From contig JABYQR010000506.1 of the NCBI GenBank assembly GCA_022592445.1, forward strand, positions 1-25,657: a DNA stretch of 25,657 bases, read 5' to 3'. This document shows, in pieces, positions 9,434 through 18,210 of this stretch. The stretch comes from Cytidiella melzeri. Taxonomy: Eukaryota > Basidiomycota > Agaricomycetes > Polyporales > Irpicaceae. Numbering within the stretch: the stretch's first letter is position 1; each line of letters starts with the position of its first letter. Below the pieces are notes generated by a model. That model did no database searches. It was not told the DNA's origin and saw only the letters and a list, made by a program, of their open reading frames with translations. The position numbers and the translations under genes were made by a program.

Positions 9434-9655
9434 AACAATAGAACAATAAGGGACCAGGGTACGTGGAACAATAGAGCTAGAACAATAAGACAATAGAACA
9501 ATAGAAACTGGAACAATAGAACAATAGAAACTGGGGGAATCCCTGGGGAATCCCTAACAATAGATAGAAGACAATAGACAAAAGACAATAGGACAATAAG
9601 AACTGGGGGAATCCCTGGGGAATCCCTAACAATGGAATGAGAACAATAGAACAAT
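9434..9655 (-). repeat. AACAAT array in U3 of the B LTR
   Basis: About ten AACAAT motifs plus several GACAAT variants lie within about 220 bp, starting about 70 bp upstream of the TATA box. Two copies of GGGGAATCCCTGGGGAATCC interrupt the array. The motif resembles the core bound by HMG-box proteins. A regulatory role is inferred. Confidence 0.6.
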
Positions 9656-9863
9656 AGCCTAGGTTGATCTGGAACCGCTCCAGATGGAGTCTAGGGTTTG
9701 GGTCTGGACTATTGATAAATAAGACAGGATGTCACGTGACCTGGGTTAGGGTTAGGTCTGGTAACACTCCTAGCCGGAAAATAAGCGCTTTAGATAGGCA
9801 CCTAAGGCTATAAACTTGTGACAATATTGGAAAAATCCGGTCTCTGTTGGACTATCCATGTCA

Positions 9864-12800
9864 TCCACGGTCGTGCACAACTTCGACAACGAGGACCAAA
9901 CAATCACACTGCACTGCCCAAACACAAAAAAGGTTATCACGGTGCCGACGCGACCGCGCGGTCCCGCTCGTTTTTGCCTACCCGAAAAGGATTTTTGAGA
10001 ATCGAGGATTCGAGCAACACTCGAGGAGATCTCCATAATACCCCTTCCATGACTCCCGAATCTCGTTTCCTCGCCTCTGTGTGCACTATGGTTAACTTAT
10101 ACTCTACTCGCGACCCTTCTCTTTTGACTGCGCCTACCGACATAACCGATAACGCAAAATTACAGGATATGCTAGCCCAACTTCCCTTTCTCAATCTCAT
10201 CTCATCTCTTTCGTCGGCCACCTGGCATACTCTGGGGGTCGAATCTAATGCTATGCGCGACGCGTTCGTAGGCGCAAAGAAAAAGTACAAACCCGTACAC
10301 CTAAAAGTGAAACCCGTCAAGGCTACATTGCCTCGCAAGTTTTGCATCGTGCGCGCTATCCAAGGTGACCCACTCGCGACTATGCCGGTCATCGACTACG
10401 CGAACATCCCCGACTTCGTGCCTTGAGGACGCTATACCGAGGAACAAATGCACGAGGTTGACAAGCTCCACGGCGGGGACTTCCTGTGGCCAGAAGAGCG
10501 TTGCCTTTTACACTACTTCTACATGCTACACAACAACACTTTTGCGTGGTCCGACAACGAGCGAGGCAAGTTTTGCAAAGACTTCTTTCCGCCAGTCAAA
10601 TTCCCGGTTATCGATCACATCCCGTGGGTCGAAAGGAACATGTCAATACCGCCTGGGATATACGACAAATGCTGTAGGATCATACGCGAGAAGATGAAGG
10701 CAGGGGTCTACAAACCTTCAAACGCCACTTATTGCTCGCGCTGGTTCCCGGTCGCGAAGAAGTCTGGCGCGCTTCGCATTGTACACTCCCTGGAACCGCT
10801 AAACCGTGTCACCATTCAGCACTCGGGAGTCACGCCCATGCCAGACCATCTTGCCGAAAGCTTTGGTGGACGCGCCTGCAGAGGAATCCTGGACCTGTTC
10901 GTGGGTTACGATAATCGACCGCTTGCGGAATCCTTGCACGACATGACCACCTTCCAAACGCCTTTCGGCGCGATGCGACTGACTACGTTACCCATGAATT
11001 GTAACCGCGTGGTACAGCACATGAAACACTGCGGCGGTACGTTTTCTGCATTACAATCGCTCATTATAGCTACAGAGACAAATGTTGTGGGGAATCGCTG
11101 CACTTGTCACAGGCAGGAGCCCAGCGAGGATCGCGTCGCGGCCATTCGCAACTGGGGCCCTTGTCGATCGCTTACCGAGGTTCGCGCGTTCCTGGGCATG
11201 GTCGGCGTGCTTCGGATTTTCATCAAGAACTTCGCACATTGCGCCCATCATTTGGTGAAGCTGATGCGTAAGGACGTAGAATTCAAATGGGGACCTGACC
11301 AGGAGAAAGCGCAAGACAACTTAAAACAGGCAGTAATCCACTCGCCGGCACTTCGCGCTATCAACTATTCCTCCGCGTCCCTGGTCATCTTAGCTGTGGA
11401 TATGTCGTATCTTGCAATCGGTTTCCTGCTGGCCCAGTGCGACAAAAACAACCCCAAGATTTGGTACTATAGTCGCTTTGGCTCCATAACCCTTAACGAG
11501 AGGGAAGCCCGTTTTTTGCAGCCAAAATTGGAGCTCTACGGCGTGTATCGGACCCTCAAGGCATTGAAGCTATACCTCTTAGAGGTACGAAACCTTGTTC
11601 TGGAAGTTGACGCGCAGCACATCAAGGGTATGCTACAGAATCCCGACCTGGCGCCGTCCGCGTCGATCAATCGCTGGATTGCGGCCATTATGACCTTCCA
11701 CTTCAAGCTCGTACACGTGCCAGGCAATAGACATGGGCCAGATGGTCTTTCGCGACGACCACCTCAGGAAGGCGACCGAGAAGTACCTGAAGATGACAAC
11801 GACGAGCCAATTGGGCCATGCTTCCTTACTATGTACTTGTCAGCAAGAGCACCGCGACCGCGACTGGCAGTCCCTTCTCCCTCGACCGCGACAGCCTACA
11901 TCTACGACCCTATCGACAATGGTCCAGGACCAGGCCTGGAGTACAGCGCGTGTTCTCGCACCAAAAAGGTGGTGGACGCGGATAGTAAGTTAGAGGCCAT
12001 CCCACGCTTTCACGAGACACTCGAAACGCCGGAGGGTATGGGAGAAAAAGAGCTGCAGGCGTTCCTCCGATACGCAACTCTGTTCTTTAGGGACGGGGGA
12101 CGGCTTTTCCGACGGGATGCCACGAGAGTGCATAAGCTAGTCGTATGGCCAGTCAACCGCATGAAGGTACTTCGCGACTACCACAATGGCGCCGCTCATC
12201 GAGGAGTTTTTGTGACGGCAGCAATGGTGTCAGAGCGTTTTTGGTGGCCGTTTCACTTAGCGGATATCGCGTGGTACATCAGGACTTGTCATATATGCCA
12301 GACACGACAGAAGCGGCAGATTCTGCTTCCTCCGACAGTCCAACAACCGGCGCCGCTCTTTGCAAAAGTATATATGGACACTATGCACCTGCCAGCGTCT
12401 GGAGGCTTCAAGTACGTGGTACAAGGGCACACGCATTGGCCGGAGTTCCGCGCGCTTCGCTCCGAGACTGGGAAAACAATATGCGATTGGATTTTCACCG
12501 ACATTCTCTGTCGCTGGGGCGCACTGTCAGAAATAGTTTTGGACAACGGTGGCGCGTTTGTCAACGCAATCAAATACCTTGGCAAGCGTTACCATATACA
12601 TCACATCTGAATCAGCGGCTACAACTCGCGAGCGAATGGACAGGTCGAGCGAGCTCACTACGATGTTCGCCAGGCCCTCTATAAGACGGCGGATGGGGAT
12701 GCAAGTCGGTGGTCACAGGTCGCGGCATTGGTGTTCTGGTCGGAGCGAATCACAACGCGCAAACAGATGGGCTGTTCCCCCTACTTTGCAGTCACCGGCA

Positions 12801-13101
12801 CGCATCAAATAATTCCGCTCGACATCGTAGAAGCAACCTACCTACAGCCGGTGCCAGACTCTGTGTTGTCTACTGAGGACCTTATCAGTCGACGAGCAAT
12901 CGTGCTACAAAAGTGTCGGGAGCATCTGGTCGCGCTACGAGACAAGGTTATGGAGTCGCGCACTAAGGCGGCGCAGTGGTTCGAGGTCGAGCACATGCAT
13001 ACCATCCACGACTTCGACTTCAAGAGAGGATTGCTCGTACTAATCCGCAACACCGCGATTGAGAAGGCGTTGAACCGCAAGATGCGCACGCGGTATCTCG
13101 G
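9864..13101 (+). pseudogene. Element D pol: RT (catalytic core deleted), RNase H and integrase
   Basis: The frame from about 10030 to 13101 is shared except for TGA stops at 10424-10426 and 12608-12610, both where Arg (CGA) would fit. An earlier segment (9864-10020) lies in another frame. Numbering from Met 10448: RT fingers and palm with the first catalytic Asp region (ILDLFVGYD, 147-155); then LPM at 181-183 joins abruptly to NCNRVVQ, with no YxDD motif anywhere, so a segment of the palm was deleted in frame near 10996. RNase H acidic residues follow (D318, D388, D432). Integrase has H579, H584, C614, C617, then D644 and D699; the catalytic Glu (NGQVERAHY) lies after the second stop. It cannot be active. 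Confidence 0.9.
13097..13101. repeat. Target duplication of the solo B LTR, left copy (CTCGG)
   Basis: CTCGG recurs at 13849-13853 after the LTR, and pol reads on in frame when one copy is ignored. Confidence 0.92.
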
Positions 13102-13309
13102 TGACATGGATAGTCCAACAGAGACCGGATTTTTCCAATATTGTCACAATTTTATAGCCTTAGGCGCCTATCTAGAGCGCTTATTTTCCGGCTAGGAGTG
13201 TTACCGGACCTAACCCTAACCTGGGTCACGTGACATCCTGCCTTATTTATCAATAGTCCAGACCCAAACCCTAGACTCAGTCTGGAGCGGTTCCAGATCA
13301 ACCTAGGCT

Positions 13310-13515
13310 ATTGTTCTATTGTTCCTCTTCCATTGATGGGGATTCCCCAGGGATTCCCCCAGGTCTTATTGTTCTATTGTTCTTATCCTATTGTTCTATT
13401 GTTGTGTTGTTCTAGCTCTATTGTTCTACGTACCCTGGTCCTTGACAGTTACTCAGGTCCTTGACAGTTACTCCGGTTCTTGACAGTTACCCGGGTTCAT
13501 TATTGTTCTATTGTT
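13310..13515 (+). repeat. ATTGTT array in U3 of the solo B LTR
   Basis: The inverse-oriented counterpart of the 9434-9655 array, upstream of the TATA box at 13581. Copy number and spacing differ from the left LTR, as expected of a tandem array that expands and contracts. Confidence 0.55.
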
Positions 13516-13580
13516 ACTCCAGTCCCACAGTTACTCCAGTCCCTAGTGTGGGAACTGGTGCACAGACCATCCAGACACAG

Positions 13581-13588
13581 TATATATA
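13581..13588 (+). promoter_or_regulatory. TATA box of the solo B LTR
   Basis: TATATATA lies 34 nt upstream of ATCTTGACCT. If active it would transcribe rightward into the D pol tail. Confidence 0.7.
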
Positions 13589-13848
13589 GTACCCCTTACC
13601 CTCCCTGGTTCTGCATCTTGACCTCTTCGTCATTTGCACTGCCAGGTGAGTTACTCAATGTAACCTAGTATAAACATGATATTAACTTCGTCATTTGCAC
13701 TGCCAGTATCCGGCCTCTGAGCCTGCTTGCCTGCTCATCATCGACTTTGACCTCGTTGTCGTCGTTGGAGATCCACTTCCACTTCCGCTCCCCCTCTTCT
13801 CTGCCCTTGTTTAGGGTTTAGCAGTATAGCAGCAGTCGCTCCGCAACA

Positions 13849-14130
13849 CTCGGACCGCTAATCGTGGTCGCCAGAAATTGAGGAGGAGCTTACATTCTCT
13901 GCGAATTGGACGGCGCAGTGTTGGACCGGCCAGTGGCAGCCTTTAGAGTCATTCCGTATCTCGCGCGCGCTGAAATTCCCTTGCCAGACGGCTTTGCCAA
14001 AATCACCTTAGAACGGCTCAAGGAGATGGAAGCATCGCGGTCGCAAGGCGACGACGATGAAGACGAGCCGCTAGGCGACGCACACGCGGCAGAGGACGAA
14101 GAAGAACCGGTGGACGCATTCGACGCCTAG
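13849..14130 (+). pseudogene. Element D pol, C-terminal end
   Basis: Continues the integrase C-terminal domain interrupted by the solo LTR: the frame before the LTR ends in RYLG and resumes with PLIVVARN, then TGA at 13879-13881 (Arg expected), then GGAYILCELDG and an acidic tail ending at 14130. The RYLGP-like motif is the GPY/F module of gypsy integrases. No chromodomain is present. The first five bases also serve as the right copy of the CTCGG duplication. Confidence 0.85.
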
Positions 14131-14310
14131 GCACAACACACTCGACGATGAGTTGTAATTTTATATTATTTTGTTTCCATTTTTCCTTTGCTTCGTCTCG
14201 CGTATTTTTCTTTCATATCTTTTGGACTACCATTTTGCGCGCGGCGATTCCATGATGACTTACTGAGAGTTGTTTGCGCTAACAATTTTTTTCACATATT
14301 CGACGCCTGC

Positions 14311-14326
14311 GCCCTGAGGACAGGGC
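14311..14326 (+). other. Hairpin upstream of the element D polypurine tract
   Basis: GCCCTG-AGGA-CAGGGC is a perfect 6-bp stem with a 4-nt loop, 14 nt before the purine tract. A hairpin of the same form but different stem sequence precedes the second tract at 16329-16344. Confidence 0.6.
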
Positions 14327-14340
14327 AAATTTTATTAGTT

Positions 14341-14350
14341 GGGGGGAGGG
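14341..14350 (+). other. Element D polypurine tract
   Basis: TTAGTT precedes GGGGGGAGGG, about 210 nt after the pol stop, the usual place for the plus-strand primer. The 3' LTR should begin about 14351. Confidence 0.75.
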
Positions 14351-14537
14351 ATACACATGCGCCTCACACCCAAGCCTCACATTTTATTTATTTTATTCCT
14401 GAATTTTCTCTCTTTTCTTCATTCACTCATAAAAGAAGCGGCGAAAACAATGCATTGCGAAGGACTAGTACAGGTTAGAGAAAAACAAAAACAGCGACAG
14501 GCACAGACAGCAACAACCAGCGACATCCCAGGAACCC
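14351..14537 (+). other. Probable remnant of the element D 3' LTR
   Basis: Sequence after the purine tract is AT-rich and non-coding. No partner LTR is in the window to confirm the end or length. It passes without a visible border into the minus-strand gene at 14538. Confidence 0.35.
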
Positions 14538-16324
14538 CTACCAACGCGAAGGACCGGCGAAGAGAGTGGCCTCCTCAGCGATGACCTGCTCCAGCTCGCA
14601 CCGCGCGGCCAGGATCTTGGCCTTGTACAGCGCAGCATTGGTGCGCAACGCGGTCATTTGCGCCTCGCCAACGATGAGCCGGCCAAGGACGGCGCTGAGC
14701 TCGGTCTCGAAGGCGGTGAGGTACTGCTGCAGTACCACCCGGTTTGTGACACAAGCAGGGGCGGGTGCGGGGGGGAGCGCCCCCAGGGAGCTCTGCGGAT
14801 TGGCCAGGCACCTCCTCAAGGACGTCATTGACGTTGAAGACGACAGGCGGAGGGTGAGGCGAGGGAGGCCGGGCGTCCTGAGGGCGACGCAGTTCGGCTC
14901 GCAAGGGCGAGACGACCACGTCCATTTTGAGGCCGCTGGGACCTGCGGCGGCGACGCGAGGAGGAGAAGCGGGGGCCTTACCTTTGCCCTTGGTGTCGGA
15001 AGCGACGGACGCGGCGACCAAAGGGCGAGAGGTGGCGGCGGAAGAAGCGGAGAGGGGGGCGGCTGGCTCCTTGTTGACGACGCTGGCATCCTCCTGCGCC
15101 TGGGCGACGTCCGGCGCGACCTCGTCGAAGGGCTTGCCGTTGAACCGGCAGGCGTGCTTAATGTCTCCACAGGGGAGACACCGGAAGGACCGGGTGCCGT
15201 TACTGGGGCGGTGGCACCGCTCAACGTCCTTCTCCTTGCAGTAGTCGCACTAAAGGAGTGGGGAAGTTAGCGGAGGTGGACAGAGAAGGAGAGAGAGAGG
15301 GGACGCACCCGGCTCTCGCCGAGAGCGACGGTGGTCGCGGTCCAGTGGGTTGGCAGGTTTCGCCACTCCTTACCAGTGAGCGGGTTCGACCCTATACCCT
15401 GCAGCTGGTCCTGCTGCGCCTACAATAATTTCTTGGCCGGTGGCCCGGCCCTCACCTCGAGAGAGGCAGAAGAAGCTGCCCTCTTGTGCTTCAGCGGAGG
15501 ACGTGGCTGCGCCTTATCCTTGTCCTTGTCCTTGTCTGTGAGCTTGATCACGACGAGCTCCGACTCCTGCGCGACACTGGCAGACTGCAATCTTGAAGCC
15601 GAGGATTTGTGCTCATCGGCGGAGCCCTCAGCGTCCAGGTTGGCCTCGTGTTTGGGCCAGTCGCCGACCCACCAGTCCCATTCGAGCAGGAGCTCAACGA
15701 TGGGGGCCTCGACGTAGGACGCTTGGCGGAGGTAGGCGCTGAGGCTGCACCAGAGAGGGCGAAGGGCGTTGCGGAGGGCGACCTGCTGGGCTTGCAGCAG
15801 GCGGACGCGGTGTTTCTTGGCGGCAAAAGGCGAGAAAAGGTTGAGGAAGGCCAGGTTGGTGCCCTGGTCCTTGCAGAGTGGGGAGACGTCCTCGTACGCT
15901 TGCTGGAAAAAAGGGTGAACGGAGAGGTAGTGGGAAAGGAAGGGGTACTTACGAAGATCTTGATGACCTCCGCGACCCACCCACCAGTCAGATCAGCTCA
16001 AATCCGCAGAACTGAGTCTAAGACGGCCGAGGAAGCCTCGAGCTGCTCAGCAGGGGAGAGCGGTGGAGGTGTTGGACCTCGTCCCACGCGGGCGGTCATA
16101 GTGCGAAGAGGAGAGCTGTTGCGACGGGTGGCTGGGCAAGGAGCGACACGACAAGAAGAGGAGGCCTGGGCTGACATGTTGAAGGAAGCGGAAGCAGAGT
16201 TAGAGGAGGAGGGCGGAAGCAGAAGCAGAGAAGCAGAGGAGAAGAGGGCGAAAAAGTTTGAAGTCCAACAACACAATAGCGCGAGGATCCTTGTGGTCAG
16301 AGTTCCCACGGTTCGACTTGCCAC
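14538..16324 (-). pseudogene. Intron-bearing minus-strand gene with a Cys cluster, disrupted
   Basis: Three coding pieces read on the minus strand. Exon 1 (from an ATG at or below 16324) ends at 15953; intron 1 is 15952-15903 (50 nt, GTAAGT...CAG). Exon 2 is 15902-15309; intron 2 is 15308-15250 (59 nt, GTGCGT...TTTAG). Exon 3 begins CDYCKEKDVERCH, a Cys-rich cluster (C-x2-C ... C ... C-x2-C ... C), and ends at 14538 after a helical tail. TGA at 16000-15998 and TAG at 15422-15420 interrupt it, and a frame change near the G-run at 14770-14776 separates the tail. The family is not recognised; Cys clusters of this kind occur in basidiomycete-specific proteins. Its 5' end lies about 40 nt from an LTR start. 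Confidence 0.6.
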
Positions 16325-16328
16325 GCGA

Positions 16329-16344
16329 GAACCGGGGACGGTTC
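16329..16344 (+). other. Hairpin upstream of the family E purine tract
   Basis: GAACCG-GGGA-CGGTTC is a perfect 6-bp stem with a 4-nt loop, 11 nt before the purine tract. It mirrors the element D hairpin in form and place but not in stem sequence. Confidence 0.55.
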
Positions 16345-16355
16345 GGATTTTAGCT

Positions 16356-16365
16356 GGGGGGAGAA
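16356..16365 (+). other. Family E polypurine tract
   Basis: TTTTAGCT precedes GGGGGGAGAA, followed at once by TGATACGC, the terminus of the inverted repeat. This suggests that the left arm starts as a 3' LTR of a plus-strand element. Confidence 0.6.
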
Positions 16366-16939
16366 TGATACGCCCGGAAATTGGCTAGGCGCGGAGACCC
16401 GGCAGCAGCCCGCCATTTGCGCGGCCTGTGTCATCCTGAGTGGCAAGCCCCTCCAACTTCCCAGCGTCACAGGCACGAGATGGTCACCGAGGTCACGAGG
16501 AGTTTGCTGAGGATCCGAGGACTTGACAAGGAGCAATGTGCCGGAAACATCCGAGGCCGAGGAGTTGCACCAAACTCTGACTCACAGCCACGCCCCTTTT
16601 GCATCGGAGCATGGGCCGGCCAGCCACCAAGTGTTTCGGACGCGGGTCGGACCAACAGTAGAAGAAACTTGACTCGCAATCCCCGTTTCAGGAAGACTCC
16701 TATCACGCCACGCTGTGCAACTCCTGGACGGCGCCTCATCACCTGCTCGCAACGGTTGGCGCTTCTTCAGTGCAAGGGCGCACGCCGCTACTCCGCGTCG
16801 ACCAACGCTGTGTCCTGCCGGGCGTTGACTCGCTGGGCATTTTGCCTCTGCAGACGGAAGTATTCTGCCACCATGTTTCCTTGCTCTCGCGTTTGGGTTT
16901 AGGACTTAAAATGAAAGGTTTAGGAGAGGGTCCTTAGGG

Positions 16940-16947
16940 TATATAAA
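16940..16947 (+). promoter_or_regulatory. Family E TATA box, left arm
   Basis: TATATAAA lies about 158 nt before the ATG at 17098. No self-primer match to a downstream sequence was found for this family. Confidence 0.6.
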
Positions 16948-17097
16948 ATGGTGTTGCCTGTACTGCGTAGAAGGGAATCAATCCCCACCCCAGTTTCCAG
17001 AGTTCACTTTACGCTTTGCGCTCGCGTCGAGGGAGTCTCTTTGCGCCCATAGCTGTAGCTTCTTCTGTGTTGTCTCACTGCGACTTCTTCCACGTTT

Positions 17098-17568
17098 ATG
17101 TCTGCTGCGTCTACCAACAACAACCCGCCTCGAGTCTGCCGTTACTGTCCCACCGTTCCCCACCTACCCGACGGTTGCTGTCCTTACCGCGCGCGCCCGC
17201 GCGAGGTTCTACGCCGTTACCCCATCATCCCCGCGCCCACGCCGCCGCCAGAACCCTCAGCAGCGCCTACGGTCTCCCCTGAGAGATCTACTCCTAAATC
17301 ACCCTTGCCAGCGCCGTCTGTCGCCTCCGTTGCGGACTCGCTTGATAACTGCTCCTATTGCGACACTCAGAGCGACCACCCAATTCCCCTATGTTCAGGA
17401 CCTTTCGTCCCGCTCGACTGCGATTGCCCGCGCGCGCCGCACCCTGATTGTTGGCTGTCGCCAGACTTTAAAGGCGAGGACCACGAGTGCGAACTAGTGC
17501 AGTTCAATCTTACCAGCTCTACCAACGTTGTCGTTGGTCACACATTCGCTTGCAATACGCATTGCTGA
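17098..17568 (+). CDS. Zinc-knuckle-like protein in the left arm, truncated by a stop
   Basis: A 156-codon ORF starting at ATG. CRYCPTVPHLPDGC near residues 14-27 fits C-x2-C-x4-H-x4-C, the retroviral zinc-knuckle spacing. A second motif, CSYCDTQSDHPIPLC, has one extra residue before His, and a third CDCPRAPHPDC follows. Between them is a Pro/Ser-rich linker. It stops at TGA 17566-17568; the right-arm copy has CGA there and reads on, so the stop is probably a C-to-T mutation. The spacing suggests nucleic-acid binding, as in a nucleocapsid, but there is no capsid-like region. Probably the start of an element gag; function uncertain. Confidence 0.55.
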   Translation: MSAASTNNNPPRVCRYCPTVPHLPDGCCPYRARPREVLRRYPIIPAPTPPPEPSAAPTVSPERSTPKSPLPAPSVASVADSLDNCSYCDTQSDHPIPLCSGPFVPLDCDCPRAPHPDCWLSPDFKGEDHECELVQFNLTSSTNVVVGHTFACNTHC

Positions 17569-17601
17569 TCGGGAAGTGTTGTTCTACACTACCGCCCCCG
17601 C

Positions 17602-18210
17602 TGAGACACTGAGTCACGCTTCAAACTAAGAACAACCTTAAAGACAACACAACCAACCACGAAGTGGCAATAGAAGTGTAAAGGTGTGGAAGGGTGAAAG
17701 TGTTAAAGTGTGCGAGGTGGTCTTAGAGTCCTAGTTTTACCTGTGCTAAAAAGAGCGACAAGGTTTGTGATAAAGTTATGTGAAAAGAGCTAGACGGGCA
17801 ACTACCACACGTATTGCGGGTAAAAGGGCAAGTCAGCGCGGTGAAAGCAAATGAGTTTTAGCGCGGCTCAAAGTGAACGCGCGGGAGACGTCGCAACTTG
17901 TAGGAAAACGGCGCGCGGAGAGACGCAGATGGTAAACGCAGGCGCAGTATGAATCTCAAACACAAAACGCGGTTGCTGGTGAAGATGAAAGAAGTTGCTG
18001 TAAAACGCGGGCGCAGTGAAAGTGAACGCAGTAAGCTCGACGCAGTGAAGGTGAAATGCAACGCAGTAACGCAGTAAAATAACGCAGTTAAGAAGCAAAC
18101 ACAGTATAACGAAGCCAAAAGGAACCGTAAGAGACAGACAAACTAATGGAGCGCGAGTCGCAGAATAAGGTTATGTGAGATTGCAGTCAATTTGACTCGA
18201 CAGACTGCGC
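17602..18210. other. Spacer between the family E arms (609 bp)
   Basis: No gene recognised on either strand. The right part holds about eight degenerate CGCAGT(A/G)A units between 17940 and 18105, some in tandem. The plus strand is purine-rich. The last few codons of the right-arm ORF extend into 18187-18210. Confidence 0.5.

Larger units (their letters stand above)
7727..9863 (-). mobile_element. Element B: truncated Ty3/gypsy, 5' end only
   Basis: Read on the minus strand: 5' LTR (9863-9093), PBS, leader, orf1, small ORF, then the first codons of gag, where it is cut off at about 7727. Pol and the 3' LTR are missing. It resembles element A in LTR ends, PBS arrangement, orf1 and gag head but differs much in sequence. 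It lies inside element D, whose pol sequence begins directly at 9864. Confidence 0.85.
9093..9863 (-). repeat. Element B 5' LTR (771 bp)
   Basis: On the plus strand it runs from TGTCGCGG to CCATGTCA. The solo LTR at 13102-13848 is the same family in inverse orientation. It holds TATATATA at 9368-9361 (minus), the self-primer start at 9334, two copies of a 19-bp GCAGTGCAAATGACAGAG-type repeat near the start site (9247 and 9306), an AACAAT array in U3, and a GTCACGTGAC palindrome at about 9731. Confidence 0.9.
13102..13848 (+). repeat. Solo LTR of family B (747 bp)
   Basis: Starts TGACATGG and ends CCGCAACA, with CTCGG duplications on both sides and no internal region, so it arose by LTR-LTR recombination. 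It is a diverged inverse-oriented relative of 9093-9863. It keeps TATATATA at 13581-13588, the self-primer start ATCTTGACCT at 13615-13624 and the donor-like CCAG|GTGAGT at 13645/13646. It has three tandem copies of a 20-bp unit containing TTGACAGTTAC (13441-13495) that are absent from the left copy. Confidence 0.93.
9864..14351 (+). mobile_element. Element D: degenerate Ty3/gypsy retrotransposon
   Basis: A plus-strand element lacking its 5' LTR and most of gag, cut at 9864 by insertion of B. Pol continues to 13101, is interrupted by a solo B LTR, and resumes at 13849-14130. A hairpin (14311-14326) and a purine tract (14341-14350) mark its 3' end. It belongs to a different gypsy branch from A and B: no chromodomain follows the integrase. 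Confidence 0.85.
16366..17601 (+). repeat. Family E inverted repeat, left arm (1236 bp)
   Basis: Reverse-complement partner of 18211-19446: coordinates sum to 35812 at the outer ends, the TATA box, the ORF start and the inner end, so there is no net length change. Substitutions are scattered at a few percent, mostly transitions. The outer end begins TGATACGCCC. A promoter and an ORF lie inside, both pointing to the centre. The arm is either an unusually long LTR carrying an ORF, or an LTR plus the start of the internal region. Confidence 0.85.

Noticed and set aside
9741..9756. Telomere-like GGGTTAGGGTTAGG
   Set aside because: Only about two units, inside the B LTR, and repeated (inverted) in the solo LTR near 13205-13220. 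It is LTR sequence, not a telomere.
10448..12610. Element D pol as an active 720-residue protein
   Set aside because: It lacks YxDD, and the catalytic Glu of integrase lies beyond a stop. It is a pseudogene segment.
9093..13848. Large foldback element with 0.75-kb inverted repeats
   Set aside because: The right arm is a solo LTR with its own 5-bp duplication and the left arm is the 5' LTR of another element, so two separate insertions explain it.
14566..15270. 234-codon plus-strand ORF
   Set aside because: It is a shadow of the minus-strand gene, which has splice sites and a Cys cluster on the other strand.
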